This document shows positions 21,624 through 28,971 of a DNA stretch of 64,000 nucleotides, piece by piece. This stretch comes from Rebecca billardiae RCC1528 (Eukaryota; Haptophyta), in contig OZ251240.1 of the NCBI GenBank assembly GCA_965240325.2, positions 186,001-250,000 of the forward strand, read 5' to 3'. Every line of letters starts with the position of its first letter. Position 1 is the stretch's first letter. The notes beneath the pieces are model-generated. The model was not told the DNA's origin, did no database searches, and worked only from the letters and a program-made list of their open reading frames with translations. The translations under genes and the position numbers were made by a program.

Positions 21624-22029
21624 GCCGGATGCTTCGGCGGCGGCGGCGGCGGCGGCGGGCGCGGCGTCGGGCGCGGCGGCGGCGAGGAGGGCGAGGGCGC
21701 GCGGCGTGAGCGCGGTGAGCGAGGCCGTGCTGAAGGGCGACTTGTCGCGCGGGTTGTACAGCACGAGCTGCGCCGCGCACGGCGCCACCACCGCCCGCCC
21801 CCGCTGCGCCCCGCCGCGCGCCGCCGCCACCGTCGCGCCGCGCGCCACCAGCGCCACCCCGGCCGGCCCAGCTCCGTGAAGCTCCCACGCGCCGTCGCGC
21901 TGGGCGAAGAGGGCCATGGGCGCGGCGAAGCGCGTCTGGACCGGCGGCACGGCCGGCGCCGACGCCGCCGCGCCCGTCGCCGCGCCGTCGTCGGCCGTCG
22001 CGCCGCAGCGTGCCGACGCGCGCGCCGCC

Positions 22030-22074
<45 letters not shown>

Positions 22075-22364
22075 GCGGCCGACGCGGCGCGCGGCGTGCG
22101 CGGGCTGGGCTGCAGCGGGCGCGTGAACGTGAGGTCCACGTCCTCCGCGTCCGCGCGCCCGCCGCCCAGCGCCTCCATGCCGCCCAGCCCCAGCCCGGCA
22201 GCGCGTACGCGCGCACCGCCCTGGCCAGGCGCACCCTCGGCCTCGGCGCTGCCGGCTGCGGCCTCGATCGCGGCGCCGGCGCCCGCGCCGAAGAGCGCGC
22301 GGAGGGAGAAGGCGGGCGCGGGGGGCGTGCCGCCTCGCGCCGCGCCCGCGCGCTCGGCCGCCAT
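18502..22364 (-). CDS. FKBP15/WAFL-like protein with long coiled coil (3 exons)
   Basis: Exons 22364-19536, 19389-19306 and 19173-18502 give about 1194 residues. After SLRALFG near the start comes a WH1/EVH1-like segment (MALFAQRDGAWELHG...AQLVLYNPRDKSPFS...LWALHCPDETQRA). A degenerate FKBP-like segment follows, ending LRPGQRRLVCALGP...WAWDVLMLS. Then there are Pro/Gly-rich linkers and an Ala/Glu-rich coiled coil of about 400 residues. This order is that of FKBP15 (WAFL), an actin- and endosome-associated protein; the prolyl-isomerase site looks lost. The introns (146 and 132 bp, GTGCGG...GCTCAG and GTGCGC...GCGCAG) were placed because they keep the coiled coil continuous (ACADAE-AELGAA and QAQAQ-AAALDAA). 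More introns within low-complexity parts cannot be excluded. Its ATG lies only 11 bases after the stop of the LYR gene. Confidence 0.6.
20113..20158. repeat. (GCC)n tract encoding polyglycine
   Basis: About 14 CCG/GCC units encode a glycine run on the minus strand inside the FKBP15-like gene. A second similar tract lies at 22035-22071 in the same gene. Confidence 0.85.
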
Positions 22365-22375
22365 CGCGCGTCGCC

Positions 22376-22618
22376 CTACTGGAAGTCGAACGAGGACGAG
22401 TGGCGCGCCGCAGTCTGCCGGCGCAGCGTCTGCAGGCCCGCGCGCGCGCCCGCGACGAGCTCGTCGGCGCGCGGGCCGGGCGGGGCGCTGGCGTTGGCGC
22501 GGAACTCGGCGCGGATCTCCTCGATGATCGCCGCGCGCTTCTTCGAGGGCCACTCCGCCGCCGCGCGCAGGATCTGCCGGTAGAGCGCGCGCACCTCCGC
22601 CGGGCTGGCGGCGGGCAT
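22376..22618 (-). CDS. LYR-motif (Complex1_LYR) protein
   Basis: An 80-residue, single-exon protein with the LYR signature at the expected place: VRALYRQILRAA (residues about 9-20), then IIEEIRAEFRANA and GLQTLRRQ. LYR proteins are small three-helix mitochondrial factors that bind acyl carrier protein and serve Fe-S cluster assembly (ISD11/LYRM4), complex I or complex II maturation. Which of these this is cannot be told; the short form with ALYR near the N-terminus is compatible with LYRM4-like members. It is divergent from chaperonin 10, so the two mitochondrial genes share a 340-bp upstream region. Its stop lies 11 bases before the ATG of the FKBP15-like gene on the same strand. Confidence 0.8.
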   Translation of the reverse strand: MPAASPAEVRALYRQILRAAAEWPSKKRAAIIEEIRAEFRANASAPPGPRADELVAGARAGLQTLRRQTAARHSSSFDFQ

Positions 22619-22958
22619 GCTCCTCTCACGAGCGGGACGAGAAGGTTTTATGCGCGATGATTTTTTCGCGAGCACGCGAGACTTTTTTTTGGTGCGAGAA
22701 GTTCGCGCCCAAACTCGCCGCGCACGCGGAAGCGCAGGACCCCGACGACAGACAGAGAAGTCCGGCTCGGTTCTGGGCCGAGCGCGCGCGGCAACCGCGC
22801 AGTCTGAACTCAAGTCTCAAGACGCCGGCTAGCCCGGCTCGTCCAGACGCGCGGCACGTCAGCAACAATGGTGCGCGCGGTCCACGCGGCCTCCCGGCCG
22901 TGAGCATGCTCGCCGCGCGCGGCCGCGCTCGGCGCACGCGGCGCGGCGGCACGCCGAC
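22619..22958. promoter_or_regulatory. Shared divergent region, LYR protein / chaperonin 10
   Basis: A 340-bp spacer between two divergent genes for mitochondrial proteins. The half near the LYR gene is AT-richer (TTTTATGCGCGATGATTTTT, T-run at 22683-22690). The half near Cpn10 is GC-rich. Co-regulation is a reasonable inference only. Confidence 0.45.
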
Positions 22959-23291
22959 ATGGCGCCACCCCTCCCGCCCCGGCCCGCCTCGCGCGCGCAG
23001 GCGAAGCGTCTAGTCCCGCTCCTCGACCGCGTGCTCGTGCAGAGGATGGAGGCGCCCAAGTCGGTGGGCGGCATCCTGCTGCCGGAGAGCTCCATGAGCA
23101 AGCTGAACGAGGGCAAGGTGGTCGCGGTCGGGCCGGGCCGGCGCGACAAGGACGGCTCGCTCATCCCGATGGGCGTGAAGGAGGGCGACAAGGTGCTCCT
23201 CCCGCAGTACGGCGGCTCTGAGATCCAGCTGGGCGAGGAGGACTTCTTCATCTTCCGCGACGAGGACCTGCTCGGCATCCTCAAGGACTGA
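22959..23291 (+). CDS. HSPE1: Mitochondrial 10 kDa chaperonin (Cpn10/GroES)
   Basis: A 110-residue protein covering the whole GroES fold: LVPLLDRVLVQRMEAPKSVG (residues 18-37), the mobile loop GGILLPESSMSKLNEGKVVA, VGPGRRDKDGSLIPM, VKEGDKVLLPQYGG and the terminal DEDLLGILKD. It caps the Cpn60 ring in the mitochondrial matrix and helps fold imported proteins. The first 16 residues (MAPPLPPRPASRAQAK) are basic and Pro-rich and could aid import, as in other Cpn10 proteins that are not cleaved. The mobile-loop hydrophobic triplet (ILL) is intact, so it should bind Cpn60. A plastid form is less likely since those are often tandem 20-kDa proteins. Confidence 0.95.
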   Translation: MAPPLPPRPASRAQAKRLVPLLDRVLVQRMEAPKSVGGILLPESSMSKLNEGKVVAVGPGRRDKDGSLIPMGVKEGDKVLLPQYGGSEIQLGEEDFFIFRDEDLLGILKD

Positions 23292-24177
23292 GCACCCGCA
23301 GCGCCGCGGTGCACGGCGCGAACGACGAAGAGCCGCGCGGCGGGGTGCGCGTGGGGGTGCCCCCGGGGCCCGGGGCCACGCCCGGAGTCCGGGGGGGCGC
23401 GCAGGCCGTGTGCGTCGCGATGCTCAGTGAGCCGGGGCGCTGCGGCTAGCTGCCGCCGGCTGGCTGAGCTGGTCCGGGCACCTGGGCAGCCGGCCGCATG
23501 CTCCCGTCACGACAGCGTCATGCGGACTGCTGTCGATGGCACGGCTGCCGCGTGGCCGCTGGGCTTGATCTGAGAAGGACGGTGCGCGGCATCTGGCGCT
23601 TGCCTCAGGGCCCGAGGCTCCCGGGCCGCCGAGGACCGTCTGACTCTGACTCAGACTCTTCATCGGACGATTCTGACATCCCGCGCTCACACACACACAC
23701 ACGGTCACTGAGACTCAGTCTGATGTTGCCGGCTGCCGGCCTGTCCGCGCCCGGAGGCATGGGCTCAGACGGTCCACTGGCTCCGACTGCAGTCGCAGAG
23801 TCCGCGCGTCGGACTAATGTCTAATCGGTGAGCCGGACTCAGACTGACTGTTTACTGACACTGCGTATCTCGCCTGCCTGAGCTAGCTGTGTGCGTCTCT
23901 TATTCTTAGTTACAAGCGACGGCGCTGCTTCATGGGCGGTGACAGTTGGCGGGCATCAAATCTCGCCTGCCTGAGCTGTGTGCGTCTCTTATTCTTAGTA
24001 AACTGTAGTCTGACTGTCTGTGCTCGTGTCGTCGGCGTCGTTTGTGCAGTCAGCACTCAGCAGCCCAGGTGTGCACTGCCGCTGCGAAAGAAATCATATC
24101 AAAGAATCAAGAATCAAAGATGAAGTCGTCTCCGGGACGCCACGACCAAGTAGCAGGGCCGTCCATGGACTGCAGCC
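23292..24177. other. Intergenic region with repeat words
   Basis: About 890 bases without a supported gene. It has an (AC)n run near 23690-23701 and many CAGACTC/GACTCTGA words between 23630 and 23850. The 40-base unit CGCCTGCCTGAGCT...TTATTCTTAGT is present twice as a direct repeat (23870-23912 and 23964-24000). The left arm of the cassette below begins at 23916. Confidence 0.55.
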
Positions 24178-25617
24178 ATGGCAACCGCGGCCGCCGCAAA
24201 CCTGCCCGCTAGAGAACAAGAGGAGCGCAAGAGCCGCTCGCTCTGGAGCGGCAACCTGACGCCGTGGTGGGCGATCGCTTCGGCGTACTCGATCTTCTTC
24301 GTGTGCTACCTCGGCCTCACGTGGCTCGCAGCGGGCGCGCCCGTCTCGATCGCTGTGCATATCGTCTTCTCGCTCGCATTCGTCGTGTGCTGCAGCTGGA
24401 ATCTGTTCCATACACCGTCGCATGGCCCAGCGTACCGCCGCGCTCACCTAGTCGCTGGCTGGTGCGCCATGGTAAGCGGTACTGTCGTCGTCGTCACTGG
24501 TTACATCATCATCCTCCGCGAAGAGTCTCGAATCAGCGAGGCGGCGCAGTATGCTTTCATGGCCACGGGCGCGTTACAAATCGCCCTTCAAGTCCTCGGC
24601 GTGCTCGCTCTGCGCCGGTGGAGCTCTGTCCGCATGCACATCGTGATGATGAGCCTTGTCTTCTACAACTCGGTGCTCTTGCCGGCCGTCAATCGGCTGC
24701 CGCAGATATGCGGCTTCTCTGGCATGCCTGGCTTCAACGGCTTTGCGTGGACAGGTGCTGTGGGGGTGATCGGCATCTTCTTCTCCTTCCTGTCGATCTG
24801 GTGGCACGGCCGAGTCATGCGTGCGGATGGCGAACATCAGAGCCCAGGCCCGTGACGAATCATGGCCGTGCCCCGGGACAGCCTCAGGTCCGTGCATGCG
24901 CGCGCCCTCTCTCAGTCTCGCCGCTCGCGCGGGCAGCTCGCTTTGGCACCAGCCGCCTGTGCACGGTCCGCCTTGAGCGAAAGCCAGCATCAGCTGCAAC
25001 TCGGTCAGACGCGTGGAATAACGAATACGAAGAAGAGGCGTGCACGCATGTACGCGGGGGCGCAGGCACTGGCGCTGCTGTCCGGAGGCAGCTCGTCCGG
25101 CGCGCGTGCGCTGAATTCGTCGCCGTGTACCAGGCTGAGAGCCCACTCGGCCCAGCTCCAGGGCTGTTTCACCGCCTGCTTCATGTTTGCTACGAGGTAA
25201 CGAGCGCCAACGATGAGGGTGGCATTCACGTAAACGCCAACGGCAGATCATGCGCCTGGCAGTGCCCGCGTCAGGAGGCCGTGCGCCTCGCGGCTTCGCC
25301 GGTCCGAGTGGCGGAGGCCGGACCGCGTCGGGGTCACAACCCGGGCCCGCCTGCGCTGTACAGTGTATATTCTTTCAGTCAGTAGTTATATTCACTGTTC
25401 AGTCCGTACGTGAGTCACGCCGCGTGAGTCAGGCGGGCAGCGTGAGTCCGTCCGCTTGACCGCGCTCGCGCTGCCGACGCGGGCTGCCAGCTGCGCATCG
25501 CGCGCGGACGCAGTTCCGCGTCTCTTGATCTACAGTTTACTAAGAATAAGAGACGCACACAGCTCAGGCAGGCGAGATTGACGCCCGCCAACTGTCACCG
25601 CCCATGAAGCCGTCGCC
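23916..25617. repeat. Inverted-repeat-bounded cassette around a membrane-protein gene
   Basis: The arm 23928-24007 is almost identical to the reverse complement of 25531-25609 (about 80 bases with 2-3 differences), including GGCGGTGACAGTTGGCGGGC and GTGTGCGTCTCTTATTCTTA. Weaker similarity reaches out to 23916 and 25617. Between the arms lie 1.5 kb and one intronless gene. It could be a non-autonomous transposon-like unit or a captured gene; no transposase or target-site duplication was seen. Confidence 0.6.
24178..24855 (+). CDS. Six-helix membrane protein, DUF2306-like candidate
   Basis: A 225-residue, intronless protein with about six hydrophobic helices (near 28-48, 56-76, 88-110, 122-144, 151-170 and 186-207). 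Histidines sit in or beside helices: AVHIVFSLAF, RRAHLVAGWCAM and VRMHIVMMSL. The spacing of the last two resembles DUF2306 membrane proteins, where HR-x-x-G and HR-x-W-M segments recur; cytochrome b561-like haem binding is an alternative. Neither is certain. Codon use is less GC-biased than in the neighbouring genes, and the gene lies inside an inverted-repeat-bounded segment, so horizontal or transposon-mediated arrival is possible. The ATG at 24178 is the first in frame. Confidence 0.6.
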   Translation: MATAAAANLPAREQEERKSRSLWSGNLTPWWAIASAYSIFFVCYLGLTWLAAGAPVSIAVHIVFSLAFVVCCSWNLFHTPSHGPAYRRAHLVAGWCAMVSGTVVVVTGYIIILREESRISEAAQYAFMATGALQIALQVLGVLALRRWSSVRMHIVMMSLVFYNSVLLPAVNRLPQICGFSGMPGFNGFAWTGAVGVIGIFFSFLSIWWHGRVMRADGEHQSPGP

Positions 25618-25808
25618 GATGGTAGCGCCGCCGGAAAAATTCGTTCAGCCGTCCGCCTGCGAGGCCTGGATGAGGGCTGCGGCCGCCTCGCGGCTAAGAT
25701 CACCGTGTTACAGTTTACTATATGATGTTTTAACACTTGGCGTGACAGTATCCGTGACCGGATCAGTCTCAATTTGGGTAGTAGATCGACCAAACCGAGC
25801 TCAGAACC
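24856..25808. other. Intergenic region up to the fold-back element
   Basis: About 950 bases with no supported gene. It includes the right arm of the inverted-repeat cassette (25531-25617) and another TACAGTTTACTA word at 25710-25721 before an AT-rich stretch. The open frames here lack any domain. Confidence 0.5.
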
Positions 25809-26773
25809 GGAGTGTACCGAGCTAAGCGGATGTACCATGGTACACGTTGGTACATAATTGGTACACTATTGGTACACTATTGGTACATGTAAAGATGTAC
25901 CAAGTGTACCAATAGTGTACCAATAGTGTACCAATAGTGTACCAATAGTGTACCAATAGTGTACCAATAGTGTACCAAAGTGTACCAACGCATCCTGACA
26001 ATGTACCAAATGTCATTGGGTGTACCATGTACACTTTGGTACATAAATGGTACACTTTGGTACATTTCATGAGTGTACCAACGTGTACCAACCAATAACC
26101 ATGTACCAGTTTGCACACAAAAGTGTACCAAGTGTACCAACTCCTCCCTGAATGTACCAACTGCTCCCCAAAGTGTACCAACTTGTCCCAGGGTGCACCA
26201 AAAAATGTACCAACTCGTCCTGAAAATGTACCAAGTGTACCAAATTTCCGCGGAATGTACCAACTTGGTCCAGGGTGTACCAACAGTGTACCAACTCGTC
26301 CTAGGTTAGGGTTAGGGTTAGACCCCCCGATGTACCAGGGATTCTGGGTGTACCAGGTACACCCAGGAAAGTGTACCAGCTCTGAATCGCCGACGATGGT
26401 ACACTATTGGTACATTCATGAAAAGTTGGTACATTGATGGTACATTGGGGGACGGTTGGTACACATCATGGTATGGTACATTTGGTACATCGTTGGGACA
26501 CATTGGTACATTCTTCGGACGAGTTGGTACATTTGGGAGGAGTTGGTACATCAGGTAATGTACCAACATGTGCATGTGGATGTACCAAAATGTACCATGG
26601 TACACCCAATGACATTTCAGTACATTGTCAGGATGCGTTGGTACACTTTGGTACACTATTGATACACTATTGGTACACTTGGTACATCTTTACATGTACC
26701 AATAGTGTACCAATAGTGTACCAATTGTGTACCAAAGTGTACCATGGTACATCCGCTTAGCTCGGTACACTCC
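25809..26773. mobile_element. GTACCA fold-back element (965 bp imperfect palindrome)
   Basis: The left end GGAGTGTACCGAGCTAAGCG is mirrored by the right end ending GCTTAGCTCGGTACACTCC, and symmetry continues inward for about 200 bases (ATGTACCATGGTACAC at 25830 faces 26752). The left half is built from TGTACCA words and the right half mostly from TGGTACA, dozens in all. There is no protein in it; apparent frames rich in Y, V, H and T are translations of the repeat. TCAGA flanks both sides a few bases from the ends and may be a target-site duplication. Copy 2 carries only the right half after the gap. Confidence 0.8.
26304..26321 (+). repeat. Interstitial telomere-like repeat
   Basis: GGTTAGGGTTAGGGTTAG, three TTAGGG-type units, lies about 13 bases right of the geometric centre of the fold-back. 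The same sequence is at 41894-41911 in copy 2. TTAGGG is the telomere unit in many eukaryotes including haptophytes. Confidence 0.75.
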
Positions 26774-26843
26774 TCAGAGGAGGCACCGCGCTGCGAGTCG
26801 CGAGACCGACCAGTCCGCTTCAACCTCCCGCTCGCGCTACTGT

Positions 26844-28583
26844 ATGCCGAGCACGGCGTCGCCTTCGACCACTGCCGAGCGCGCCGCGCGACGCGCCGGG
26901 CTTCGCGATCGCTACCTCGCGACGGTGCTGCACGCTCGGCGCGCCGCGCGCGAGCGGCCGGCGGGCGGGCGCCCCGCGACGGTGTCCGATGGCGCCGCTG
27001 TCGTTTTGCGGGGCATCGGGGCTAAACGGCGCGCGCTCGACGGCGCGCGCGCGCGCATCGTGGCCGCGCACCAGCCGGGCGGGTGGGCCACCGTGTGCGT
27101 GCACGGCGAGCTTGTCCGCTGGCGCTCCGGTCACTGGAGCGTCGAGGCGGCAGCGCCCGCGGCTGCGCAGGCCACCGCGCAGCCGGCCACGCCGGCCGCT
27201 GCTGAGGCGGCTCCGCCGGCCGCTGCGGAGGCGCCGGCGTCGGCTGCTGCCGAGGTGGCTCCGCCGGCCGGAGCCACGCTCCTCAACCTCAGCACCGAGC
27301 TGCTTGCGCTCGTGCTCGCGCTGTGTGACTCGCCCACCGCCGCGGTGCGCGCGACCGGAGCGTGCACGCAGCTCCGGCGCGCCGGCCTGCAGCCGTGCGC
27401 GTGGCCGAGCGCCGACTTCCTGGCCGTGCGCCCGGCGGACGGGCTGCACTTCCTGCTCCACCTCGGCCGCGTGGGCGCGCGCATTGAGCACCTGCGCATC
27501 CACTTCGGCAAGGCCGAGGCCGGGCTGCTGTGCTGGCTGCTCGAGCGGTGCGAGCTGGGCGGCCTGCAGCGCGCGGAGCTCGTGCTGCACATGGCGCCGC
27601 AGCTGCAGGTCTGCGGGCGCGCGCGGGGCGCCTTGGGGCTGGGCAGCTGGGCGGAGCCGGTGTGCGTCGATCTGACGCGCGGCCGCCGCGGGGCGTCGAC
27701 GCGCGGGTACGTCGAGCTACCGCGGCCAGGCACGCCGCCTGCTGTGGCGGCTGCGAGCCGGTTGGCGCGGCTGTCTGGGCCGCACGCGGCGCGTGTGCTC
27801 GCGCTGTGCGCCCGCCCGCACGGCTTGCTCGCGCATCTCGCAAGCCGCGCTCACGCGCTGCGCGAGCTCGACATCTGCGGCGTCGCGGGCATGAACGTGT
27901 ACGGCGTGGACGCCCAGGCCGTGCGCGCGCTGAGCGCGCTGCAGCAGCTGCACCGGCTGCGCATCAGCACGAAGGCCATCAGTGGCGTTGCAGAATTTGT
28001 GGGCGCGGAGATCGTCTCGCTGGTGGAGGAGGCTGTGCCGCACCTGCCGAGCCTGCGCACGCTCGAGCTGAGCTTCTGCTACCGCGAGCCGCTGACGATT
28101 CGCTCGCCGTCGCTCGAGCTGCTCGACTTGACGGCCCTCGGCAAGCACACCTTTGTGGGCTCCGTGCACTGCCCCCGGCTGCGGACCCTCCTGCTGGGCG
28201 AGGAGGGCTTCTACGCGAGCGGGCTGCTGCCGTGTGTGAAGGTCAGCTACCCGCACGCGCCCGGGGCCAGAGATGAGTCCAGGTACGTCGCATCCGGCGC
28301 GTCGGGGCACTTTAGAGAAGGGCGCACGTGGCCGCCCCACCGCGCTCCGGATGGGTGGGGCCGCCCGCGTGAGGACCATACTACTTTTGGCGCGTTCCTG
28401 CACATTCGGTGCGGCGAGCGGGTGGTCGTGGACGCGCTCACTGGTGAGAGCCTGTGGGCCCATCTGGGGGATGCCGCGAGCCACGGGCTGCTGCGCGTCG
28501 TGCCCGTCGCCCTCCCACCAGGCTGCCGTGTCACTCGTGTTCGCCGGGACTGGCACGGGCGGCTCGGTCTCGACTACTACTGA
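26844..28583 (+). CDS. F-box-like leucine-rich protein, copy 1
   Basis: The 579-residue product begins MPSTASPSTTAERAARRAGL. An upstream in-frame start at 26727 would only translate the fold-back element arm, so it was not used. Residues about 55-105 hold a small beta module (VVLRGIGAKRRALDGARARI...WATVCVHGELVRW) of a kind repeated in algal ankyrin and MYND proteins. An Ala/Pro-rich linker follows, then an F-box-like helix (LLNLSTELLALVLALCDSP, near 155). The rest has leucine-rich-repeat character (LRELDICGV, LHRLRISTKAI, LRTLELSFC, LELLDLTALG, LRTLLLGEEG). An SCF adaptor role is a family-level guess. The fold-back ends 70 bases upstream of the ATG and may supply promoter or 5' UTR. Confidence 0.65.
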   Translation: MPSTASPSTTAERAARRAGLRDRYLATVLHARRAARERPAGGRPATVSDGAAVVLRGIGAKRRALDGARARIVAAHQPGGWATVCVHGELVRWRSGHWSVEAAAPAAAQATAQPATPAAAEAAPPAAAEAPASAAAEVAPPAGATLLNLSTELLALVLALCDSPTAAVRATGACTQLRRAGLQPCAWPSADFLAVRPADGLHFLLHLGRVGARIEHLRIHFGKAEAGLLCWLLERCELGGLQRAELVLHMAPQLQVCGRARGALGLGSWAEPVCVDLTRGRRGASTRGYVELPRPGTPPAVAAASRLARLSGPHAARVLALCARPHGLLAHLASRAHALRELDICGVAGMNVYGVDAQAVRALSALQQLHRLRISTKAISGVAEFVGAEIVSLVEEAVPHLPSLRTLELSFCYREPLTIRSPSLELLDLTALGKHTFVGSVHCPRLRTLLLGEEGFYASGLLPCVKVSYPHAPGARDESRYVASGASGHFREGRTWPPHRAPDGWGRPREDHTTFGAFLHIRCGERVVVDALTGESLWAHLGDAASHGLLRVVPVALPPGCRVTRVRRDWHGRLGLDYY

Positions 28584-28971
28584 ATATAGTAGGCGCGCTT
28601 GATATTGATAATGATAATCAGCGGCGCGGAGCCGCGGCGGGACTCGGCCGGAGCGTCTAGCAACGACGACAACGGCGCCCTGACACTCAGCGTCAGTCAC
28701 AGTGACACTGTCGTGACGATATCAGATATGATGATGATAATCTGATGATGATGACCATCATATCGTTTATAATAATATTGGTCCATGATGATGTACATAC
28801 AGTATCATCATACAGCATGTCGATGACGCGCCTGGCGGCGCCAGCCGCCAGGCGTCCTCGCGTACTTCAGAGGTCGCCTCGTACTTCACGGTGAGCGCCA
28901 CATTCAGCACGCCGGGAGGGCCTGCCGGAGGCCCTGCGGACGGCGGCAGCTCGGCCGCGCGCGGCGCGGTG
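28584..28971. other. Convergent intergenic region
   Basis: About 390 bases between convergent ends. It is AT-rich with many ATGATG/CATCAT words (28725-28815) and a strong GC hairpin (28829-28854). The sole base difference found between the two block copies is at 28824. Confidence 0.6.
28829..28854. other. Perfect 11-bp stem hairpin
   Basis: CGCCTGGCGGC and GCCGCCAGGCG pair perfectly around a GCCA loop, between two convergent genes. It could affect 3'-end formation; function is not shown. Copy 2: 44419-44444. Confidence 0.7.

Noticed and set aside
18535-21879. 1114-residue plus-strand frame, and other long frames over 18.5-22.6 kb
   Set aside because: Low-complexity shadows of the FKBP15-like coiled-coil gene, caused by GC-rich third positions.
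25822-26760. Frames rich in Tyr, Val, His, Thr and Trp on both strands
   Set aside because: Translations of the GTACCA/TGGTAC repeats, not proteins.
25809-26773. CRISPR array
   Set aside because: Repeat words are 7-8 bases, spacing irregular, palindromic arrangement, eukaryotic context and no cas genes.
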